Notes: generated from the sequence alone by a model not told the origin. A stretch of DNA of 64,000 bases from Jeongeupia sp. HS-3 (GCF_015140455.1 NZ_AP024094.1:3224001-3288000); one strand, 5' to 3'. Positions 37,096-46,220 are shown, counted from the first letter of the stretch. A program made the numbers and translations.

Positions 37096-38373
37096 TTAAC
37101 GCAGCTGCAGGCTGACGTTGCCGCCGAGCGGATTCACGCTCAGCCGGTAGTGGCTGGCATCGAGGCGGGCGACAGCGACCGGATTGCCGCCCTGCATCGC
37201 GCCGGCCGAGCTCACCGCGCGGTCGGTGGCGATATCGAGCGTCAGCGTTGTGGCGTAGCGCTGGCATTCGGTGCTGGCATCAAATTGCACCGCAGCCTGA
37301 CCATTGCCATCGCTGACGATCACCGGCGTGCAGTTCTGCCGCGCGAAACGGTAGCGGATCACGTCCGATGGTGGCGCCATCCACAGCTCGCCCGAATCGA
37401 CCTTGGCCTTCGCGTAGTCGAGGTGGCCCTGATAACGCGCCAGCGGAATGGTTTCCCATGACGCGTCGTTGACGCCGTGCGCGGTGCGCAGCGACCAGCC
37501 GCCCTGGGCGATCGCCGCGTCGATGTGCAGGTTGAGGATTTCGCTGCCTTGCGGGTACAGCGACCAGATGCCCGACTGGGTAAAGGCGTCGGCCTTGATC
37601 ATGAACGGATCGGCAAAATCGGCGGCGTTGACGCCGGCGGCCATGCCCCACTGGATGTTGCCGTTGGCGTCGACGCGATTGGCCGCGCGCCCGCCCAGAT
37701 AGCCGGTCTGGCTGCGCAGATGGGCCAGCGGTGCATCCGGGGTGATGTCGGACGGCCAGGCGAAGAAGCTCGGCAGATAGCCGTTCAGATTGGCGGCGAT
37801 GTCGTCGGCGGAACCGTTGATCTGCGCCTCGCTGCTCCACGCGGCGGTATTCGAGTTCACGTGGCTGCGGCTGTGGCTGAAGATCTCGTGGCCGTGGGCG
37901 ATGAACTGCTTGGCCGCTTGCCAGTGATACGGCGCGCAATTGCCGCTGATGACGCCGAAGGCCGCCCGCAAGCCGCGCTTGGCCAGCTCGGGATCGGCGT
38001 AGCTGATCTGGCCATCGGTGGTGTAGCCGCACAGATCGTCGTGCACCAGGCTGTATGCGCCCTTGGCGCCGCCGGCCCAGGTGGTGTATTTCGCCGTGGT
38101 GACGCCGACCGGGTTGCAGGCATCGCCCGCGCCGGTGGCGCAAGGGCCGAGCGGTTTCCACAGCGATACCGCATCGGCCGGATTCCAGCCGGCGCCGGTC
38201 CATGCGGTGTGGGCGATCTGCACTTCATAGCGCTGGCCCTGATACTGCACCACATTGCCGAGTGCGTAATCGACCCCGTCGACCCAGCCGGGCAGCGCGG
38301 CGGCACCGGCGTGACCGGCGATCAGGCCTGCGGCGAGCAGGGCAAGGAACAGGCTCTTCTTTTGCATTGTCAT
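37096..38373 (-). CDS. Secreted NodB-like carbohydrate deacetylase with CBM5/12
   Basis: The 425-residue precursor has a signal peptide (about 1-25), then a CBM5/12 chitin-binding module (about 28-76: LPGWVDGVDYALGNVVQYQG, ending SLWKPLG). A polysaccharide-deacetylase-like domain follows, with a modified first motif LVHDD (His111-Asp112-Asp113; TFDD is usual) and the metal site HSRSH (167-171). A Cys-containing beta-rich tail ends the protein. It probably removes acetyl groups from chitin or a related polymer outside the cell. Start 38373 is 6 bases from GGAGG. It is downstream of the GH18-LytTR sensor gene, 170 bases apart on the same strand, and so is a candidate target. Confidence 0.8.
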   Translation of the reverse strand: MTMQKKSLFLALLAAGLIAGHAGAAALPGWVDGVDYALGNVVQYQGQRYEVQIAHTAWTGAGWNPADAVSLWKPLGPCATGAGDACNPVGVTTAKYTTWAGGAKGAYSLVHDDLCGYTTDGQISYADPELAKRGLRAAFGVISGNCAPYHWQAAKQFIAHGHEIFSHSRSHVNSNTAAWSSEAQINGSADDIAANLNGYLPSFFAWPSDITPDAPLAHLRSQTGYLGGRAANRVDANGNIQWGMAAGVNAADFADPFMIKADAFTQSGIWSLYPQGSEILNLHIDAAIAQGGWSLRTAHGVNDASWETIPLARYQGHLDYAKAKVDSGELWMAPPSDVIRYRFARQNCTPVIVSDGNGQAAVQFDASTECQRYATTLTLDIATDRAVSSAGAMQGGNPVAVARLDASHYRLSVNPLGGNVSLQLR

Positions 38374-38543
38374 CTCCATCCTCCGTGTATTTTTCAACCG
38401 GGCATCAAGGCCGGGCCGGCTCACTATGGCAGCGGCCGGAACACGACGGCTTAGCCGGGTCTGGCGAATACACCAATGGCATGGGTCTGTTGGGTATTTC
38501 CTTTTTTATCAATGGCTTGTGCGTTGTTGTTATTCGGCCGGCT

Positions 38544-40721
38544 TCACGAATGGCAGGCGGATTTGGCCGGTTCCGGTATAAACCAGCCGGGGAATTGCAG
38601 CTTCAGCCTCGCGACCTGGCCACGTGCTACCGGTACCGGATGGCCGGCAACAATCAGCTCGATGCCGCCGCCGGTGCGGCGGCAGCCGCTGACCGCCTGC
38701 GGGCGCACCAGATAGGAGCGATGCACCTGCACCAGCTCGTCGAAATACAGCCGGATCGCCCTCAGCCGCAGCGTCACGTACACCGGCGCGGCCAGCCCGC
38801 CGGCGTGGATGCCGCTGTAGCCGCGCTCGGCGCGGATGAAGTGCAGCCGCTCGCGCCGGCTAGCCAGTTCGTGCAGTTCGGCGAGCAGTTGCGGTTGGCG
38901 CGCCAGCTCGTGCAATTGGCGGCGGATCAGCACGATCTGGTTGGCGAGACTGCGGAAATACACCTCTTCATCGTCATTCAGCGGCGTGTGAAAACGCAGC
39001 GTGACGCAGTAATCGGCCAGCGCCTCGTGGTGCACCCGCGCCTCGCACCGGTCGGCGGCGAGCGTCAGCAGCTCGGTGGCGGCATCGTCGCATTCGAGCA
39101 CGTCGGCGCTGCCGACGCGCGGATCGTCGGCGAGGAAACGCACCATCGCGTCGAGCATGCATTCAAGGCTGCGCTCGCTGGCGATCGCGCTGCTGAATCG
39201 CTCCAGATCGCGCAGCGCGTCGCTGGCGCTGGGCGTGGCCAGCGGCAGCAGCTGGTGCCGCAGCACCAGGCTGTCGGCGACGATGGCATCCAGCCTTTGC
39301 GCGTCGATCACGGTCAAACGCGCGCCGATGCGTCGCCTGGCTTCGCTGGCGCGCTCGGCGGTATCGCGCAATTGCGCCGGCAAGGCGTTCAGGCTGCGGA
39401 TCACCGCGCCGTGGCGGGCTTGCTCTTGGCTGTGTTGCCTTCGGCGCAGCGATAGCCAGACGAACACGGCAGTGCCGAAGGCCAGCGCGAGGCCCAGCAC
39501 GGCGCCGCCCAGCCACGGCACCGCGTTGCGATAGTGTTGCTGTAGCGCCTGCCAGCGTGCCGCCCACGGATGGTAGTGGCGATGGGTCTGTGCCAGCAGG
39601 CCATTGGGCGCATCGCTGCTGATCTCCCACAGGGCGATGCCGGCCAGCCCTTCGCGGTCGGCAAAGGCGAGCTTGGCGGCCAGTGCGCGCGGACTCTCGT
39701 ATGACAGCAACTGGCCGCTACCGGGCTGGTACAGCGTATCGGCCTGTGCGACGTCGTCCCAGTGTTGCTCGAAATCGCCGCTGGCGGCCATCCGGGTGAT
39801 TTCTGTGTAAGTGAAAATACCGGTCGGGCCGGTTTTCTCGTTGTCCCAGGTGCCCAGCGGCACGCCCTTGTGGGGTTGATTCAGCCCTTGCCCGGCCGCT
39901 GGCACGCCGAGCCAGGCGATGCCTTGCGCCGGCAATGCCAGCACCAGCTTGTTCGCCGCTACGCCGGCGGCTTTCAACTCGGTCACCGCGCGGGCGACGC
40001 TGGGTTCAGCGGCCGAGGCGTGCAGCGGCGATTTGTGGCCGGTGCGCGCGCTCCAGCTGCCGTGGAAATCGGTGGCAATCAGCGAAATGAAGTCGACATC
40101 CTTGAGCATGGCCGGAAACACCCAGCCGGCGCGCTGCTCGGCCTGCGGGCTGACCGTCAGCGCGATCACGCAGCGTGGCCGGACAGCGCAGCCGCTGCGC
40201 AGTTCGTGCGTCAGCCGCTGCAGATTGGCCGCATCGTCGGCGCGTTTGCTGGTGTCCGGATGGCCGCCGACGACCGGAAAACGCCAGTCGATCTCGATGC
40301 CGTCGAAGCCGTAGCGGTCGAACAGCGCCAGTGTCGTTGTGACGAAACGGCGGCGTTTGACCGGATCGGCGGCAACGCTTGATAGATGCGTCGACCAGTT
40401 CCAGCCGCCGACCGAGATCAGCACGTTCAGCGCCGGGTTGCGCTGGTGCAACAGCGGTACCAGCGCGTAGTTGCCGCGATGCAGCGTGTCGCCCTGATGG
40501 ATCTTGACCAGATCGGCGAAAAAGTCGCCGGGCGACACGCTGCCGTCGGCGCCGAGCCGGGCGTAGGCGTAGATCAGGTCGGTCAGTTGTTCGGCCGGCG
40601 TGTCGGCCAGACTGGCGCCATGGCTGTAGCTGGCCCAGAAGGGGAAATAGCCGATCAGCCGCGGACCCGCGTGGGCGAACGCGGCAGTCAGGCAGGCAAG
40701 GATCGCAAGGCACAGACGCAT
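38544..40721 (-). CDS. Transmembrane one-component regulator: periplasmic GH18 pseudo-chitinase, one helix, cytoplasmic LytTR domain
   Basis: The 725-residue protein has a signal-like N-terminus (1-18), then a GH18 TIM-barrel (about 20-385) with the conserved SVGGW strand (103-107) and the barrel-closing GIALWEISSD (361-370). The catalytic motif that should read DGxDxDWE is DGIEIDWR (140-147): the second Asp is Glu143 and the proton donor Glu is Arg147, so hydrolysis is not expected. A membrane helix spans 401-424. A helical, GAF-like region covers about 430-618. A LytTR DNA-binding domain follows (about 621-712: ELVQVHRSYLV, then IELIVAGHPVPVARGQVARL). It probably binds chitin oligomers in the periplasm and controls transcription directly. 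GGAG lies 6 bases before the start at 40721; the upstream extension has no such site. It is divergent from the large glycosidase gene. Confidence 0.9.
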   Translation of the reverse strand: MRLCLAILACLTAAFAHAGPRLIGYFPFWASYSHGASLADTPAEQLTDLIYAYARLGADGSVSPGDFFADLVKIHQGDTLHRGNYALVPLLHQRNPALNVLISVGGWNWSTHLSSVAADPVKRRRFVTTTLALFDRYGFDGIEIDWRFPVVGGHPDTSKRADDAANLQRLTHELRSGCAVRPRCVIALTVSPQAEQRAGWVFPAMLKDVDFISLIATDFHGSWSARTGHKSPLHASAAEPSVARAVTELKAAGVAANKLVLALPAQGIAWLGVPAAGQGLNQPHKGVPLGTWDNEKTGPTGIFTYTEITRMAASGDFEQHWDDVAQADTLYQPGSGQLLSYESPRALAAKLAFADREGLAGIALWEISSDAPNGLLAQTHRHYHPWAARWQALQQHYRNAVPWLGGAVLGLALAFGTAVFVWLSLRRRQHSQEQARHGAVIRSLNALPAQLRDTAERASEARRRIGARLTVIDAQRLDAIVADSLVLRHQLLPLATPSASDALRDLERFSSAIASERSLECMLDAMVRFLADDPRVGSADVLECDDAATELLTLAADRCEARVHHEALADYCVTLRFHTPLNDDEEVYFRSLANQIVLIRRQLHELARQPQLLAELHELASRRERLHFIRAERGYSGIHAGGLAAPVYVTLRLRAIRLYFDELVQVHRSYLVRPQAVSGCRRTGGGIELIVAGHPVPVARGQVARLKLQFPGWFIPEPAKSACHS

Positions 40722-40848
40722 GGCGGGCTCCGTCGGCACCGGCCGACCGGGGGGCGATTCTAGGGTGCGCCGCAGCATCCGCCGCTGCCGGCCGGCAGCC
40801 GACAACCGGCTTGCCCGTGGCGCGGTTTCGGCGTCACAATGGCAAACG

Positions 40849-40880
40849 TTGTTTAGTAAAAACTATTTTTAAGTAAACAA
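40849..40880. promoter_or_regulatory. 32-base imperfect palindrome upstream of the glycosidase operon
   Basis: TTGTTTA (40849-40855) and TAAACAA (40874-40880) are perfect 7-base arms, and the inner AAAAA/TTTTT blocks continue the symmetry. The site is the only AT-rich part of the 210-base divergent region between the GH18-LytTR gene and the glycosidase operon. Candidate binders are the LacI protein at 43958 or the LytTR protein. Confidence 0.55.
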
Positions 40881-40931
40881 GGCGGTAGGGTGCGCAGTAG
40901 CCACCGCCCGAACGCCGCAAGCGAGGTTGCC

Positions 40932-43900
40932 ATGGCCCATATCGTCTTCTATGACCCGTCGTTCCCCTTTGCCGGGAGCAGGCCCGACCACGGCAGCTTG
41001 GCTGCGCTTGGCGCGACGACGGCCGCCGGCGATCTTGCTGCGACGCTGGCCGAGGCCGGCGCCGGCGACGTGTTGCTGCATCTGCATGGCGCCGATGTGC
41101 CGCGCGCGGCGTGGCCGGCACTGTGCGATTTCATTGCGCGTGGCGGCCATCTGGTCACGCTGGGCCGGCAACCGTTCTCGCGCCCGGTCGACGCCGACGG
41201 CACGATCAGTGAACAGGCGGCGCTATTCCGTGATCTCGATATCCATGAAATGCTCGCCGTTGACGCCGGCACGGCGGTAACGCTGCAGGCCGGCGCGCAG
41301 TACGGCTGGCTGGCCGGCGCACACGGCGCGTTCAGCCCGCAAGCCCCGACCGACGGCTTCGTGCTGATGCCGACCAAGGACAAGGACCAGCCGCTCGATT
41401 CGGGCTCGGCCGGGCCGATGGATGCGCGCATTTACCCGCTGCTCAGCGCCTGCAACGAAGGCGGCCACGCGATCGCCAGCCCGGTGGTGCTGATCGAGCG
41501 CTTGCGCGGGACGGCCGCCGGTTCGCGGCAGGTGTTCGTCAATCTCGAACCCGATGCTGCGTTCTGGCATGGCGGCGGCATCGCCGCGCTGCTGGCGCTG
41601 GTCGCGCACGCGGCGCTGGGGGCCACCGAGTGGTGGATCAAGCCCGATTACGCCTGCTACCACCCCGGCGAAACCGCCAGCCTGACGATACAGGGCGAAG
41701 CCCTCGGCGGTGCCGTGCGCCAGAACTGGCAAGCGGCGCTGCGGGTCATGCATGGCGATGCACCGGTTTTCGAAACCGTGCAGGCGCTCGATCTGCGCGC
41801 CGACGGCGCGGTGTCGCTGCGTCTGCCGCTGCCGTTCGCGGTGGAGGCCGGCCTGTATCGGATCGAGGCCGTGCTGCAGGGCGATGCCGGCGAAATCATC
41901 CGGCTGCAGCAGGGCTTCTGGGGCCGTGACGACGTGCTGCTGGCGCGCGGCGAACGCCTTGCCGCCGGCCGCGATTATCTGGAGCGCGACGGCAAGCCGA
42001 TGCCGGTGGTCGGCATGACCTATATGGCCAGCGACGTGCACCGCAAATTCCTGCAGCTGCCCAACGTCGCGGTCTGGGATGCCGACATGGCGACACTGGC
42101 CGGCATCGGCGTCAACTACCTGCGCACCGGTATCTGGAGCGCGTGGCGGCAGCTGATGTTCGTCGACGGCCACGCCAGCGAGGTGGCGCTGCGCGCGATC
42201 GATGCCTTCATCCTCACCGCCGCGCAGCATGATCTGGAATGCTGCTTCACCTTTTTCGCGTTTACCCCCGAAGCGTGGGAGGGGAAGAATCCCTACCTCG
42301 ATCCGCGTTCGCGCGCGGCGCAGAAGCGTTTCATCCGCGCCATCGTCGGTCGCCATACCGAGACCCGCCGGGTGCACTGGGACCTGATCAACGAACCGTC
42401 GCTGTTCGATCCGGCGCGGATTTTCGTCGGCCCGCGCTCGCTCGGCGATGCATTCGAGGCAGCCGCCTTCCGTAGCTACCTGCAGGCGCGCAACCCGGAT
42501 ATCGCCCACTGGCAGGCCGCGTGGGACATCAGTCCGGCACAGTTGCCGGACTGGGCCAGCGTGCGGCCGCCGCAGCCGGAAGAAATCGGCTTCAACCCCA
42601 CCGAAATCGCGCCGAAGCAGCACGGCATCTGGCTCGATTACGCGCTGTTCACGCAGGCGGCACATGCCGAGTGGGCGGCCGATCTGGCGCAGACCATCCG
42701 CCACACTGCGCCCGGTGCGCTGGTCTGCGTCGGCCAGGACGAGGCGCTGGGCCAGCAGCGGCCGTCGCCGTTCTTCTACGCCGATGCGGTCGACTACACC
42801 ACGGTGCACAGCTGGTGGCTCAACGACGCGCTGGGCTGGGACAGCCTGTTCAGCAAGACGCCGAACGTGCCGAACGTGGTGCAGGAGACCGGCATCATGC
42901 ACGTCGAGCGCCCCGACGGCCGCTCGCGCCGCAGCGAGGCCGAGCTGTACGCGCTGCTCGAGCGCAAGTACGCATGGTCCTACGCCTTCGGTAACGCCGG
43001 CGCGGTGCACTGGATCTGGAACATCAACTACCACATGGACAACATCAACGAGTCGCACATCGGCGCCTGCCGCGCCGACGGCTCGATGAAGCCCGAAGCC
43101 GAGGTCACCGCCGCGTTCGGCGCGCTCTTCGGCGCCCACGGTGCGCAACTGAGCGACCGCGAACTGCCCGACGTCGCGGTGATCTACCCGTTCAGCAACG
43201 ACTACAGCAACCGCAGATCGACCTTGGACGCCACGCAGGCGCTGGTGCGCAGCACGCTGTTCGAGATCGGCCTGCCGCTGCGCGCCGTCGGCGATCACGA
43301 CCTCTCCGAGCTGTTCGCCAACCCGCCGAAGCTGGTGCTGCTGCCGAGCCCACACAACCTCAACCGGGCGACGTGGGCGGCGCTCGAATCGCTGCTGGAG
43401 CAGCACGACATCACCGTGCTGCTGACCGGCCCGGCCGATCTGGACGAATACTGGCGGCCGACCGGGCGCATGCCTGACGCTGCGAGCCGCAACCTGAACC
43501 GCGAGGAAACGCTGCATTTCGACGACCGCCGCTGGCGTGCGAGCTTCGGCGGCGAGGCGATCGCCCGGCTCAGCAGCGGCGACGGCAATGCGTTGGTCGA
43601 ACGGACGATGGGCCGTGGCCGGCTGCTGTGGTGCCCGCTGCCGCTGGAGCTGAACCAGCGGACCGACGTGCTCGACGCGCTGTACCGCCATGCGCTGGCC
43701 CGTGCCGGCGTTGATCTGCCGTGGCGCTGGCTCGGTGACGCGCCCGAGGGCGTCGCGCTGCACCGTCAGGCGTTTGCCGACCGGGTGCTGTGGATCGTGG
43801 TGTCCGAAGCCGCGCGCGATCACGCACTGGCGTGGCACGACGTCTCGACCGGCCGTGATTACGCAACGACGCTCGTCGCCGGCCGCGCGCTGCTGTTCAT

Positions 43901-43961
43901 TACCGACGCGGCAGGGCAGGTCGTCGGCAGCCTGCGCGATCACCCGGTCACGGTGGCATGA
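40932..43961 (+). CDS. Large clan-A glycoside hydrolase (GH5/GH42-like), family not assigned
   Basis: The 1009-residue cytoplasmic-looking protein (no signal peptide) has a TIM-barrel domain around residues 350-720. The acid/base motif is HWDLINEPSLF with Glu488, and the likely nucleophile is Glu652 in NVVQETGIMHVE, giving the NEP/E pair of clan GH-A. The N-terminal ~250 residues resemble a glutamine-amidotransferase-like domain, and the C-terminus (about 740-1009) has a further such fold plus a beta domain, a layout seen in GH42-related enzymes. It is first in an operon with a LacI regulator (overlap ATGA) and an AGE epimerase. GAGG precedes the ATG at 40932. Substrate is probably an imported oligosaccharide; mannose- or glucose-type is inferred from the epimerase only. 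Confidence 0.78.
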   Translation: MAHIVFYDPSFPFAGSRPDHGSLAALGATTAAGDLAATLAEAGAGDVLLHLHGADVPRAAWPALCDFIARGGHLVTLGRQPFSRPVDADGTISEQAALFRDLDIHEMLAVDAGTAVTLQAGAQYGWLAGAHGAFSPQAPTDGFVLMPTKDKDQPLDSGSAGPMDARIYPLLSACNEGGHAIASPVVLIERLRGTAAGSRQVFVNLEPDAAFWHGGGIAALLALVAHAALGATEWWIKPDYACYHPGETASLTIQGEALGGAVRQNWQAALRVMHGDAPVFETVQALDLRADGAVSLRLPLPFAVEAGLYRIEAVLQGDAGEIIRLQQGFWGRDDVLLARGERLAAGRDYLERDGKPMPVVGMTYMASDVHRKFLQLPNVAVWDADMATLAGIGVNYLRTGIWSAWRQLMFVDGHASEVALRAIDAFILTAAQHDLECCFTFFAFTPEAWEGKNPYLDPRSRAAQKRFIRAIVGRHTETRRVHWDLINEPSLFDPARIFVGPRSLGDAFEAAAFRSYLQARNPDIAHWQAAWDISPAQLPDWASVRPPQPEEIGFNPTEIAPKQHGIWLDYALFTQAAHAEWAADLAQTIRHTAPGALVCVGQDEALGQQRPSPFFYADAVDYTTVHSWWLNDALGWDSLFSKTPNVPNVVQETGIMHVERPDGRSRRSEAELYALLERKYAWSYAFGNAGAVHWIWNINYHMDNINESHIGACRADGSMKPEAEVTAAFGALFGAHGAQLSDRELPDVAVIYPFSNDYSNRRSTLDATQALVRSTLFEIGLPLRAVGDHDLSELFANPPKLVLLPSPHNLNRATWAALESLLEQHDITVLLTGPADLDEYWRPTGRMPDAASRNLNREETLHFDDRRWRASFGGEAIARLSSGDGNALVERTMGRGRLLWCPLPLELNQRTDVLDALYRHALARAGVDLPWRWLGDAPEGVALHRQAFADRVLWIVVSEAARDHALAWHDVSTGRDYATTLVAGRALLFITDAAGQVVGSLRDHPVTVA

Positions 43962-44938
43962 AGCGGCGCAGCATCAGCATTCGCGAACTCGCCGCCGCCG
44001 CCGGCGTGTCGGTCGGCACGGCGTCGCGGGCGCTGAAGCACCAGCAAGGCTTGAGCTCCGAGACGCGCGAGCGCGTGCTGCAACTGGCCGCCGAGCTCGG
44101 CTATGACACCGGCCGGCTCAAGCCCGAACCGATCCGCCGCATCCTCGTGCTGTTGCACAGCCAGCACCCGGCCGACAGCCCGTTCTACGCGCCGCTGCTG
44201 GCCGGCGCGGCCGCGCGCTGTGCAGCAGACGGCATCGTCATGGACGTGCGCTCGCTCGGCCCAACTCGCCCGGTTCGCCGGCAGATTCTGGAATGCGCGC
44301 CCGACGCGCTGTTGTGCGTCGGCTTTTTCGAGCCCGAACTGCTCCACGCGATCGCCCGGCTCGGCAAACCACTGGCACTGGCCGACCTGAGCGCGCCGGG
44401 GCTGGCGGCGGTGAACCCGGACAACCAGCAGGGCGCGTACATCGCGACGCAGCATCTTCTGGCGTCGGGCCGAAAGCGCATCGCCTTCCTCTCGGGCCCG
44501 CTTGCCCATCATTCGATCCGGCTGCGCGAACGCGGCTACCGGCAGGCGCTGTTCGACGCCGGCCGGCTCGCCGACCCGGCGCTCGAAGCGCTGATTCCGC
44601 CCGGGCTGGACATCGGCATCGGCGCGGCGCTGGCGATGCGCGAGCTGCTGGCCTTGCCCGAACCGCCCGATGCGGTGTTCGCCTACAACGACGCCGCGGC
44701 GCTGGTCGCGCTGCAGATCTGCCGCGACGCCGGCTTGAGCGTGCCGGACGATATCGCCATCGCCGGCTTCGACGACATCGCTGCCGCGGCGGACACCGGG
44801 CTGACGACGCTGGCCGTCGACAAGGCCGCGCTCGGCCGTGCCGGCATCGAACTTTTGTTGAACCAGACGATTGATGCCAACCGGCTGCAGCCGGTATCGC
44901 TGATCGTCCGTGCTACCACCGCATCCACCCCGGAGTGA
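43958..44938 (+). CDS. LacI-family transcriptional regulator
   Basis: The 326-residue regulator has an N-terminal LacI helix-turn-helix (SIRELAAAAGVSVGTASRAL) with the hinge region, then a sugar-binding domain ending in AIAGFDDIAAAADTGLTTLA. It overlaps the glycosidase stop by ATGA and is followed 4 bases later by the epimerase gene. It probably represses its own operon from the palindrome at 40849. Confidence 0.93.
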   Translation: MKRRSISIRELAAAAGVSVGTASRALKHQQGLSSETRERVLQLAAELGYDTGRLKPEPIRRILVLLHSQHPADSPFYAPLLAGAAARCAADGIVMDVRSLGPTRPVRRQILECAPDALLCVGFFEPELLHAIARLGKPLALADLSAPGLAAVNPDNQQGAYIATQHLLASGRKRIAFLSGPLAHHSIRLRERGYRQALFDAGRLADPALEALIPPGLDIGIGAALAMRELLALPEPPDAVFAYNDAAALVALQICRDAGLSVPDDIAIAGFDDIAAAADTGLTTLAVDKAALGRAGIELLLNQTIDANRLQPVSLIVRATTASTPE

Positions 44939-44942
44939 CGTG

Positions 44943-46130
44943 ATGAACCTGCCCGATTTCCGTAACCCCGACACCCTGCTGGCCCACGTGCGCCACACGA
45001 TGGCGTTCTACCACCCGCGGGCGATCGACCCGTCCGGCGGCTTCTACCACTTCTTCCGCGACGATGGCAGCGTCTACGATGCGCACACGCGGCATCTGGT
45101 CAGCAGCACGCGCTTCGTCTTCAACTACGCGATGGCTTTCCGGCAGTTTGGCGATCCGGCGTATCTCGATGCGGTGCGCCACGGCACCGCCTTCCTGCGC
45201 GACGCGCACCGCGATCCGGTGACCGGCGGTTACGCATGGCAGTTGCAGTGGCGCGATGGCGTCAAAACCGTCGACGACGCGACCAACCACTGCTACGGCC
45301 TCGCTTTCGTGTTGCTGGCGTATTCGCACGCGCTGATGGCCGGCGTTTCCGAGGCGCGCGGCTGGCTGGCCGAGACGTGGGATCTGATGGAAGCGCGCTT
45401 CTGGGAGCCGCAGCACGGCCTGTACGCCGACGAGGCGACACCGGACTGGCAGCTCAAACCGTATCGCGGCCAGAACGCCAATATGCACGCCTGCGAAGCC
45501 ATGCTGGCGGCGTTCGAGGCGACCGGCGAAACGCGCTACCTCGATCGGGCCGAACTGCTGGCGCACAACATCACCGAACGGCAGGCGGCGCTGGCGCACG
45601 GGCTGATGTGGGAGCACTACGACGCGAGCTGGCAGGTCGACTGGGACTACAACCGCAACGACAAGACCAACATCTTCCGCCCCTGGGGCTACCAGCCCGG
45701 CCACCTGACCGAATGGGCCAAGCTGCTACTGATTCTCGAGCGCCACCGTCCGCAGCCTTGGCTGCTGCCGCGCGCCGAGGCGCTGTTCGATGCTGCGATG
45801 AGCCGTGCGTGGGATGACGAACACGGTGGACTGTTCTACGGCTTCGGCCCGCAAAACGAAATCTGCGACAGCGACAAATACTTCTGGGTCCAGGCCGAAA
45901 GCCTCGCCGCCGCCGCGCTGCTCGCCGCACGCACCGGCAACGACCATTACTGGAACGACTACCAGCGCCTATGGGCGTATTCGTGGGAGCACTTCGTCGA
46001 TCACGAATACGGCGGCTGGTACCGGATCCTGCGCTTTGATAACAGCAAGTACAGCGACGAGAAAAGCCCGGCCGGGAAGGTCGACTATCACACGATGGGG
46101 GCGTGCTATGAGGTGTTGGGGGCGCTGTAA
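44943..46130 (+). CDS. AGE-family sugar epimerase/isomerase
   Basis: The 395-residue protein is an (alpha/alpha)6-barrel of the N-acylglucosamine 2-epimerase superfamily. Characteristic His-bearing segments are visible: DATNHCYGLAF, GQNANMHACEAMLAAFE, and YQPGHLTEWAKLLL. Known members are N-acetylglucosamine 2-epimerases, mannose isomerases and cellobiose/mannobiose 2-epimerases. Operon partners (a GH-A glycosidase and LacI) point to conversion of a released monosaccharide or disaccharide. GGAG lies 7 bases before the ATG at 44943. Confidence 0.85.
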   Translation: MNLPDFRNPDTLLAHVRHTMAFYHPRAIDPSGGFYHFFRDDGSVYDAHTRHLVSSTRFVFNYAMAFRQFGDPAYLDAVRHGTAFLRDAHRDPVTGGYAWQLQWRDGVKTVDDATNHCYGLAFVLLAYSHALMAGVSEARGWLAETWDLMEARFWEPQHGLYADEATPDWQLKPYRGQNANMHACEAMLAAFEATGETRYLDRAELLAHNITERQAALAHGLMWEHYDASWQVDWDYNRNDKTNIFRPWGYQPGHLTEWAKLLLILERHRPQPWLLPRAEALFDAAMSRAWDDEHGGLFYGFGPQNEICDSDKYFWVQAESLAAAALLAARTGNDHYWNDYQRLWAYSWEHFVDHEYGGWYRILRFDNSKYSDEKSPAGKVDYHTMGACYEVLGAL

Positions 46131-46140
46131 GCGTGCGATA

Positions 46141-46172
46141 CGTAGGTTGGGCTGAGTGAAACGAAGCCCAAC
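46141..46172. repeat. Palindromic repeat, copy 1
   Basis: The 32-base element starts CGTAGGTTGGGCT and ends AAGCCCAAC, with arms GTTGGGCT/AGCCCAAC around a 12-base centre. Similar copies are at 46935 and 47499. Confidence 0.85.
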
Positions 46173-46220
46173 TTGCTGCAAGTCCGATTCAAGCTTCAAG
46201 TTATCAGTGTGCTTGAAATG

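Noticed and set aside
38544-40721. GH18-LytTR protein as an active chitinase
   Set aside because: The catalytic Glu is Arg and the preceding Asp is Glu in the DxxDxDxE motif, and the C-terminal half is a membrane helix plus DNA-binding domain. An active enzyme is unlikely.
41223-43943. 906-codon open frame on the - strand
   Set aside because: It is the antisense shadow of the glycosidase gene at 40932-43961; composition is Arg/Gln/Gly-rich without domains, as expected from high-GC antisense frames.
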